From NCBI GenBank assembly GCA_964400875.1, contig CAYNWK010000045.1:1-30035 (forward strand): 30,035 bases of DNA, given 5' to 3'. Positions 24,935 through 30,035 of this stretch are shown here, one piece after another. The stretch is from CAYNWK01 sp964400875. Lineage in GTDB: Bacteria; Chloroflexota; Anaerolineae; Anaerolineales; UBA4823. The position numbers were made by a program, and so were the translations under genes. Under the pieces are notes generated by a model that did not search any database, was not told the DNA's origin, and saw nothing but the letters and a program-made list of their open reading frames with translations. Each line of letters starts with the position of its first letter. Position 1 is the stretch's first letter.

Positions 24935-25510
24935 CTACTCTGTGAGGATTTCGATCTCTTTTTTGAAGGGGGGTTGTTGGGATCCTTCATCCGAAATGGG
25001 CAGGGAGTCCAGCTCGTTTTGCTCGATTTCGGGCTCGGCCTGCTCTTCTGCGGATTGAGTGCCCGGTTGGCCCAGAGGGATCAACAGCAAGAAACCCAGG
25101 GCGATGACAGCCTGACCCACGTTCACGCCGCGCGCCTGCCAGGGGCCGAAGTACGGCAGGTCAGGGAAGGGCTGGCTGCCAAAACCGAACACATCGGCCA
25201 TGCCAGAGACGACGGCGATCACGTAGCCTGTGCTCACCAGGCGGAAGCCGAAATCGGCGGCGATGGTCTTTTCACGGCCGTTCCACAGCCCGTTCAACGT
25301 GATGTAGCCGCCCATACACATGATCGCCAGGCCGATCAGGAATACGGCGATCTGCACGAACCCGGTCACCGGGCTGCGGTCCATGCCGAATAAACCCGGG
25401 TCCGCTCCCAACAGGAAGACCAGGAAGCCGACGATGGTGGTGGTCAGCCCGAGGCGGATGCGAAACTGCCCGTTGCCGGGGCGGGGGGTAGCGCCGTTTC
25501 CGTTGATCAT
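24935..25510 (-). CDS. four-helix integral membrane protein
   Basis: The 191-residue protein has about four hydrophobic helices (near 20-38, 47-70, 87-108 and 128-150), a short polar N-terminus and an acidic, glutamine-rich C-terminal tail (about 152-191). I do not recognise a family. ATG 25510 overlaps the dipeptidase stop by four bases (ATGA), so it is translationally coupled. A longer frame reading upstream is only the shadow of the dipeptidase gene. It may assist one of the operon enzymes, but that is positional inference. Confidence 0.75.
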   Translation of the reverse strand: MINGNGATPRPGNGQFRIRLGLTTTIVGFLVFLLGADPGLFGMDRSPVTGFVQIAVFLIGLAIMCMGGYITLNGLWNGREKTIAADFGFRLVSTGYVIAVVSGMADVFGFGSQPFPDLPYFGPWQARGVNVGQAVIALGFLLLIPLGQPGTQSAEEQAEPEIEQNELDSLPISDEGSQQPPFKKEIEILTE

Positions 25511-26673
25511 GTTTTTGGTAACCCTCGCCGCAGGGTGGAGAGCCAGTTGCCCCCCAGGACAGCGGAGATGTCTTCGTTTGAGTAGCCGCGCCCGGCCAGC
25601 ACCGAGGCCAGCTTTTGCAGGTCTGCGATGGTGTCGAGCTCGGCCGGGACCGACTGCAGTCCGAAACCGCCGTCGAAATCGCTGCCCAGGCCGGCGTGCC
25701 GGGCGTCGCCGGCCAGCTGGCAGATGTAGTCGATATGCGCGGCCAGATCTTGCAAAGTTACGGCCTGGCGCCCGTCGCTGGCTTCCCAGGCGCGGTTGAG
25801 GAAAAGGTTGCTGGGCACGAGGCCGATGACCGCCTCGCGCTCCAGCAGCCCGCGGATCAGACGGTCGGTGAGGAAGCGATTGCTGACCTCGATGGGGTGC
25901 ACGGCCGCCGGGTTTGCATGAGAAGCGACGATCGTTCTGGGATAATGGTCCAGCGCTTCCAGGGCAGCCTGTTCGTCCATGTGGCTGAGGTCCAGGATGA
26001 AGCCGAGATCGGCCATGGCGTCCAGCAAGGCATAGCCTTCCTTGGTCAGGGGACCTGGCTCGCGCGTCCCTCCACAGAAGCGAGTGCCGGCCCAGGCCGG
26101 ACCGATCAGCCGCACGCCGCGGGCCCACCATTCTTCCAGCTCGGCGGGGGCGCGCACCCCTTCGGCGCCTTCCATTAAAATCACCAGCCCTACCGGGTTC
26201 CCCCCTCGCTGCTCTTCGCGCTCTTCAGCGGAGATGGCGTCGCGTTCTTCACCCCGCTCACCCGCTTCGTTTTCAGGTTCCCCGGACTCATCCAACGCCA
26301 GCCAGGGTTCCAGAGTTTCTTCCAGGTCAGATTGGTTCAGGATCAGGCGGAACTTACCGGGATGCTCGTCAACCAGCCGGTGATAAGCGTCCAGCTGGCG
26401 GTTGTAGAGGGCGTTGGATTGCTGCATGTCGGCGTAAAACTGGGTATCCCAATCCCCCAGTTTACGGCGCTGGGGCGCGGCGAACAAGGTGGCAAAGATC
26501 ACGGCGATCCGGCCGCGCTGGTAGTCGGGCCAGCCGAGCAAGGTATCCCCATTTTGTTCGGGGGCCAGGCCGCCGCGCTCACGACGGCGGGTTTCGGCGG
26601 CTGCGCGCGTGTAATCCCGACCGAATGTCAGCATGTTCCAGGCCAGGTCCTGGTGGGCGTCTACAATCAGCAT
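25507..26673 (-). CDS. membrane dipeptidase family (M19) metallopeptidase
   Basis: The 388-residue binuclear-zinc enzyme hydrolyses dipeptides, often with a D-residue at the second position. The ligands are visible: His7 and Asp9 in VDAHQD, bridging Glu168 in LMEGAEG, His in DLSHMDEQA and in ASHANPAA, and the GSDFDGGFG loop. Residues 128-158 form an unusual run of Glu and Arg, inserted before the Glu-bearing strand. There is no signal peptide, so it is cytoplasmic. It lies 24 bases after mutY. With the amino-acid oxidase in the same operon it suggests D-amino-acid or dipeptide salvage. Confidence 0.93.
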   Translation of the reverse strand: MLIVDAHQDLAWNMLTFGRDYTRAAAETRRRERGGLAPEQNGDTLLGWPDYQRGRIAVIFATLFAAPQRRKLGDWDTQFYADMQQSNALYNRQLDAYHRLVDEHPGKFRLILNQSDLEETLEPWLALDESGEPENEAGERGEERDAISAEEREEQRGGNPVGLVILMEGAEGVRAPAELEEWWARGVRLIGPAWAGTRFCGGTREPGPLTKEGYALLDAMADLGFILDLSHMDEQAALEALDHYPRTIVASHANPAAVHPIEVSNRFLTDRLIRGLLEREAVIGLVPSNLFLNRAWEASDGRQAVTLQDLAAHIDYICQLAGDARHAGLGSDFDGGFGLQSVPAELDTIADLQKLASVLAGRGYSNEDISAVLGGNWLSTLRRGLPKT

Positions 26674-26697
26674 GAGTGTGTTCTGCGTTCCCGCATG

Positions 26698-27783
26698 TCA
26701 GCCAGTTTTGCTTCCTTCAGATCTCCCGGCGGCGAGCGCCGAGGCGATCTGGCGGTCGATCTTGCCCATCGGAAAGGCGGGTAAATCCTGCGGCGAGGTC
26801 CACTGCAGGGCGCGATGGGCCAGGTTTTGGGGCTCGCCGTTGAGCAGCGAGCAGCGAAAGGCATGCAGCGTGACCCGGAAGTGGGTGTAAGCGTGCTGGT
26901 AAACGCCGATCGGACTGCCCACGGCGACCTCCACGTCGAGTTCTTCGCGAATCTCACGTTGCAAGCAGCTTGCCAGGTCCTCTCCGGGCTGCTGCACCCC
27001 GCCGGGGAACTCCCACATGCCTCCCAGCAAGCCGTGGTTGGGGCGCTGGGCGATGAGCACGTGCCCGTTGCGCTGGATCACGGCGGCGGTCACTGTGTGG
27101 TGCGGGGTAGGCGCTTTGGGCGTTTTCACAGGCCGTTCGGTCTGCACGCCGCGTTGGTAGGCCAGACAGATTTCCGCCAGCGGGCAGTTCGGGCAGTCCG
27201 GATCGCGCGGGACACACACCGTCGCGCCCAGCTCCATTAAAGCCTGGTTGTAGTCTCCGGCCTTTCCGGAGGGGAGATGCTCGCCGGCCAGCTGCCACAG
27301 TCGCTTTTCGCTCTCTGTAGAACGGTGCGGCGCGGTGACATCGAAAAGGCGCGCCAACACCCGGCGGATGTTGCCGTCCAGGGTGGGCTCGTCCTGCCCG
27401 AAGGCGATGGAGGCCAGGGCTGCGGCGGTGTAGCGGCCGACGCCCGGCAGGCGGCGCAGCGCGGCGGGATCACGGGGCAGCTCGCCGCCGTGCTCCTCGA
27501 ACACGATCCGGGCGGCGCGGTGCAGGTTGCGCGCCCGGCTGTAGTAGCCCAGACCCTCCCAAAGCGCCAGCACCTGATCCTGGGAGGCCGCAGCCAAGGA
27601 CTCTACGTCGGGGAAGCGCGCCATCCAGCGCCGGTAATACGGGATCACCGTTTCCACCCGGGTTTGCTGGAGCATTACTTCGGAAACCCAGATCGCGTAT
27701 GGATCGCTCAACCCTCGCCAGGGCAGCTGGCGGGCATTTTGCGCGTACCATGCGAGGAGGTTCTTGGCCAGGTGTGTGGGCAT
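26698..27783 (-). CDS. mutY: A/G-specific adenine DNA glycosylase MutY with Nudix domain
   Basis: The 361-residue glycosylase removes adenine mispaired with 8-oxoguanine. The catalytic Glu35 is in SEVMLQQT, the helix-hairpin-helix is LPGVGRYTA (112-120), the catalytic Asp136 is in LDGNIRR, and the 4Fe-4S loop has Cys190, Cys197, Cys200 and Cys206. The C-terminal domain (about 229-355) is Nudix-like with GGVQQPGE and REIREEL. The Nudix catalytic box is almost complete (only its late Gly is Asp), which is not usual for the 8-oxoG-reading domain. ATG 27783 is preferred; an upstream ATG at 27846 adds 21 basic residues without family support. It is the first gene of the operon. Confidence 0.93.
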   Translation of the reverse strand: MPTHLAKNLLAWYAQNARQLPWRGLSDPYAIWVSEVMLQQTRVETVIPYYRRWMARFPDVESLAAASQDQVLALWEGLGYYSRARNLHRAARIVFEEHGGELPRDPAALRRLPGVGRYTAAALASIAFGQDEPTLDGNIRRVLARLFDVTAPHRSTESEKRLWQLAGEHLPSGKAGDYNQALMELGATVCVPRDPDCPNCPLAEICLAYQRGVQTERPVKTPKAPTPHHTVTAAVIQRNGHVLIAQRPNHGLLGGMWEFPGGVQQPGEDLASCLQREIREELDVEVAVGSPIGVYQHAYTHFRVTLHAFRCSLLNGEPQNLAHRALQWTSPQDLPAFPMGKIDRQIASALAAGRSEGSKTG

Positions 27784-27893
27784 ATCAGGAGCGTTGCGTG
27801 GTTGCTGTTTGCGGCTCAACCGGTGTGCACGGGGACGGTGAAGCAACCGGCTATGCCTAACGCATAACCAGCGCGACGCAGTCTTGCCTGGGT

Positions 27894-28196
27894 TTACATC
27901 TGAAAGCCCTTGCGGGCAGGGATTATCTTGGTGTCGAAGTTTTCTACAAGGTCGAGCAGTTGATCGGTCAGTTTCTGCCAGTCATCCGTCGCAAGCGCTC
28001 TTTTCAAAGCCGCGTGGCTGGGCATGACCGCAGCGGCAATGATCTGGGGTTGTTCTCCGTACATCGTGAACCAGGCGTCGGTGGGTTCCAGCCCGATGCG
28101 TTGAATCCCCGGAATCCACTCCCGGACGACGAACTCGAAATATTCCTGCTCTCGACCTGGAAGGATGTCCCACGACATTAATAGCTTAACAGACAC
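27894..28196 (-). CDS. small dimeric alpha/beta-barrel-like protein
   Basis: The 100-residue protein reads as strand-helix-strand: VKLLMSWDILPGREQEYFEFVVREWIP, AWFTMYGEQPQIIAAAVMPS, and DQLLDLVENFDTKII. This resembles ferredoxin-like dimeric barrel (NIPSNAP/ABM-type) proteins, but no family is assigned and no active site is evident. GTG 28196 has GGGAG seven bases upstream (28204-28208); ATG 28178 is the alternative. It follows the second MBL gene closely and may share its transcript. Confidence 0.65.
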   Translation of the reverse strand: MSVKLLMSWDILPGREQEYFEFVVREWIPGIQRIGLEPTDAWFTMYGEQPQIIAAAVMPSHAALKRALATDDWQKLTDQLLDLVENFDTKIIPARKGFQM

Positions 28197-28214
28197 AATA
28201 ATGCTCCCAAACGA

Positions 28215-28859
28215 CTAGTGTTTGTACTCCAGGACCACGACCCGGGTCTCGGTAGGAACTGTCGTCTTGCTGACCTTGAGCGATTCTTCCGGTGTGGCGT
28301 CGGTCACGCCCATTTCCTTCAAGAACTTGTTTAAAGGAGCCAGTTTGAGGCTTGTGTCCGAGGTCTGGTAGTGCATCGGGATAACGATGCCGGGTTCGAG
28401 CAGGCTGACCACTTCGGCAGCTTTGGCGGCGTTCAGCCCCCCACCGCCGCCGACGGGGACCAGCACAACGTTGACTTCGCCCAACGCTTCGATCTCTGTC
28501 TGGCTAGGCACGTTGCGCAGGTCGCCCAGGTGGGCAACCGTGACGCCGTCGTAATCGTAGACGTAAAGCGTGTTGCGCGGTTCGTCCGACTTACGCTTGT
28601 TTCTCCCATTGGTCTGCACGCCGGTGATGAAAACGCTGCCGATCTCGTATTCTCCGGGACCGGTGAGGACGTGTACTTTCCCCTTGACCGCCGAGAGGTA
28701 ATTGTGTCCCGGGGCATCGTGGCTGACGGTGACCACGTCCGCCCGGAGCTTTAAGGCTTCGTATCCGACTACGGAATGATCGTAAGGGTCTGTGACGACC
28801 GCCGCCATGCCGCGGTCGTTCATTCGAAAGCACGAATGACCGTGCCAGGTTAATTCCAT
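28215..28859 (-). CDS. UPF0173-like MBL-fold protein with degenerate metal motif
   Basis: The 214-residue protein keeps the UPF0173 frame: MELTWHGHSCFRM at the start, TDPYD, LTGPGEYEIG, AHLGDLRNVPSQ and GIVIPMHYQTSD. The core metal motif HxHxDH is replaced by HDAPGH (47-52): the first and last His remain, while the middle His and the Asp are Ala and Gly. One metal site is therefore probably lost, so it may be inactive or use one metal. A strong GGAGG lies before ATG 28859, and a minus-strand TATAAT lies at 28888-28893. Confidence 0.82.
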   Translation of the reverse strand: MELTWHGHSCFRMNDRGMAAVVTDPYDHSVVGYEALKLRADVVTVSHDAPGHNYLSAVKGKVHVLTGPGEYEIGSVFITGVQTNGRNKRKSDEPRNTLYVYDYDGVTVAHLGDLRNVPSQTEIEALGEVNVVLVPVGGGGGLNAAKAAEVVSLLEPGIVIPMHYQTSDTSLKLAPLNKFLKEMGVTDATPEESLKVSKTTVPTETRVVVLEYKH

Positions 28860-28887
28860 ACCACCTCCAGGATGTTTACACCCTCAA

Positions 28888-28893
28888 ATTATA
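28888..28893 (-). promoter_or_regulatory. -10 box for the MBL-like gene
   Basis: It reads TATAAT on the minus strand, 28 bases upstream of ATG 28859. There is no convincing -35. It is one of two divergent -10 boxes in this spacer. Confidence 0.5.
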
Positions 28894-28960
28894 CATCATT
28901 GTCCCCGGCCCATTGCGGAGGATATGGGAGTTCTGAGCACAGCGAGGTGAACCTGGGGCG

Positions 28961-28966
28961 TATAAT
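28961..28966 (+). promoter_or_regulatory. -10 box close to the next start codon
   Basis: TATAAT lies nine bases before ATG 28976. Transcription would then begin almost at the start codon, implying a leaderless or near-leaderless mRNA. No ribosome site is present. No good -35 at 17 bases. Confidence 0.45.
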
Positions 28967-28975
28967 TACCCCGCC

Positions 28976-29740
28976 ATGCCCACACTCGAACCCACCCAGA
29001 CCGAGGGCGCCGAAGTCACCCCCACCGGGGTACGCGCCTGGCGTCTGCAGATCCCCGCCGGACCGCAAGGCCGCTATCGCCTGGCGCAGCTGGACGATTA
29101 TACCAACCTGGCGCGCGGCGACTTTCCCTGGAGACCGCCGGTCGAGCTGTCGCTGCGAGCGCGCGCCTCCGCCCCGGAGATCGCCGGCACGTGGGGGTTT
29201 GGCTTGTGGAATGACCCCTTCAGCCTGTCTTTGGGCCTGGGAGGCGCCACCCGGCGCGTGCCGTCCCTGCCCAACGCGGCATGGTTCTTCATGGCCTCGC
29301 CGCCCAACCACCTGTCCCTGCGCGACGATCTGCCTGCGCAGGGCGCATTGGCGGCGACTTTTCGCGCCCCGCGGCTCCCAGCCGCCCTCCTGGCCCTGGG
29401 AGCGCCATTCCTGCCCCTGGCGCTCCTACCGCCCGCCTACCGCCTGCTGCGGCGGGCAGGCCGGCGCATCCTCCGGCAGGCGGCGGCGGATTTCGCCGAT
29501 GACCTGACTGGCTGGCACGCTTACCGGCTGCGCTGGAGCGCTGCCCGGGCAGAATTTTCCGTGGACGGGCGCCCGGTGCTGCGGACGGCGACCGTCCCGG
29601 TCGGACCGCTGGGATTGGTGATCTGGGTCGATAACCAGTACGCCGCGCTGCCGCCGGATGGGCGGGTGCGTTTCGGAACCCTGTCCACACCGGAGCCGGC
29701 CTGGATCGAGGTGGAGGACCTGGTGGTGGAAGGCGCTTAG
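28976..29740 (+). CDS. beta-sandwich (concanavalin-like) protein of unknown function
   Basis: The 254-residue protein is rich in beta strands, with the lectin/glucanase-like pattern VELSLRARASAPEIAGTWGFGLWNDPFSL and, later, WHAYRLRWSAARAEFSVDGRPVLRT and PLGLVIWVDNQYA. This resembles the carbohydrate-binding fold of GH16/DUF1080-type proteins, but the GH16 catalytic Glu-x-Asp-x-x-Glu motif is absent. A hydrophobic helix (around 130-150, LPAALLALGAPFLPLALLPP) interrupts the domain. No signal peptide is seen. A role in ligand binding is inference only. Confidence 0.75.
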   Translation: MPTLEPTQTEGAEVTPTGVRAWRLQIPAGPQGRYRLAQLDDYTNLARGDFPWRPPVELSLRARASAPEIAGTWGFGLWNDPFSLSLGLGGATRRVPSLPNAAWFFMASPPNHLSLRDDLPAQGALAATFRAPRLPAALLALGAPFLPLALLPPAYRLLRRAGRRILRQAAADFADDLTGWHAYRLRWSAARAEFSVDGRPVLRTATVPVGPLGLVIWVDNQYAALPPDGRVRFGTLSTPEPAWIEVEDLVVEGA

Positions 29741-29819
29741 ACCAGGTGCAACGCACTTCAGCGGCAGAGAGGTTATTCGGTCCGCAAATGGAAAGTGTGT
29801 TGCCTGTGCCGAAGCTTGC

Positions 29820-29848
29820 TTGACAACGATTAACGGCGCGGTTAAAAT
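29820..29848 (+). promoter_or_regulatory. near-consensus sigma-70 promoter for the tRNA genes
   Basis: TTGACA (29820-29825) is followed after exactly 17 bases by TAAAAT (29843-29848). Transcription should start near 29855, about 27 bases before tRNA-Phe. It is the best promoter in the window. Confidence 0.85.
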
Positions 29849-29881
29849 AGCGGGGCGTTGGCTAAGCGCCTTTCGCGTAAG

Positions 29882-29954
29882 GCCGAGATAGCTCAGTTGG
29901 TAGAGCACGCGACTGAAAATCGCGGTGTCGCCAGTTCGATTCTGGCTCTCGGCA
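29882..29954 (+). tRNA. tRNA-Phe (GAA)
   Basis: The 73-base gene folds as a full cloverleaf: acceptor GCCGAGA with TCTCGGC, D-arm GCTC/GAGC with AGTTGGTA in the loop, anticodon stem CGCGA/TCGCG around loop CTGAAAA (anticodon GAA at 29915-29917), and T-arm GCCAG/CTGGC around TTCGATT. The discriminator is A. CCA is not encoded, so it must be added after 3' trimming. Confidence 0.97.
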
Positions 29955-29982
29955 CTCTCGGCTGAAGCAAAGGGCCGGGTAT

Positions 29983-30035
<53 letters not shown>

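Noticed and set aside
24935..26131. 398-codon version of the membrane protein
   Set aside because: The first 207 residues are an out-of-frame shadow of the M19 dipeptidase; the true start is ATG 25510 with an ATGA overlap.

Overview
The window is a GC-rich bacterial chromosome segment. Its gene content suggests a member of the Chloroflexota, probably Anaerolineae-like: a very large BTAD/NB-ARC/TPR regulator, several MBL-fold hydrolases, an unlinked MalFG-type permease pair, a TldD/TldE operon and many small lineage-type membrane proteins. That assignment is inferred from gene style and not from a marker gene. UGA is a normal stop in many genes here, so the genetic code is standard.

Layout. 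1-3123 (+): a small membrane protein, a dispersed repeat, then an ABC-2-type exporter (ATPase and permease). 3139-9962 (-): the FtsK/SpoIIIE DNA translocase, a gene-poor stretch with a truncated transposase, and a giant BTAD-type transcriptional regulator. 10144-18763 (+): a ParB-fold protein, RNase Z, an unusual glycosyltransferase/MalF fusion with its MalG partner, a HEAT-like protein, a PH-like membrane protein, DUF1801, DUF5995, a two-domain glyoxalase/dioxygenase protein, and a short membrane protein whose frame is interrupted by UGA. 18912-23110 (-): an operon of an MBL hydrolase, a sulfite-oxidase-fold molybdoenzyme, TldD and TldE. 23292-27783 (-): a tight operon of MutY, an M19 dipeptidase, a membrane protein, DUF423 and a D-amino-acid/glycine oxidase-like FAD enzyme. 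27894-28859 (-): a small alpha/beta-barrel-like protein and a second MBL protein with a damaged metal motif. The right end has a beta-sandwich protein, tRNA-Phe(GAA) behind a near-consensus promoter, and tRNA-Gly(GCC) cut by the window end.

The most striking observation is at 18374-18763. A small membrane protein reads through an in-frame UGA (18590-18592) into 56 further sense codons. Six bases after the UGA begins a stable hairpin whose loop contains GGU, the geometry of a bacterial SECIS element. As I recall the family, related proteins carry Cys at this position. This is a candidate selenoprotein of a family I do not know to be described as such. The second is the single-frame fusion of a GT-C/GT39-like glycosyltransferase to a MalF-type permease (11922-14093), translationally coupled to MalG. 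The third is a palindromic dispersed element with TAGGACTTACGCA-type ends, present as two whole copies and one half copy; the half copy supplies the stop codon of a neighbouring gene.
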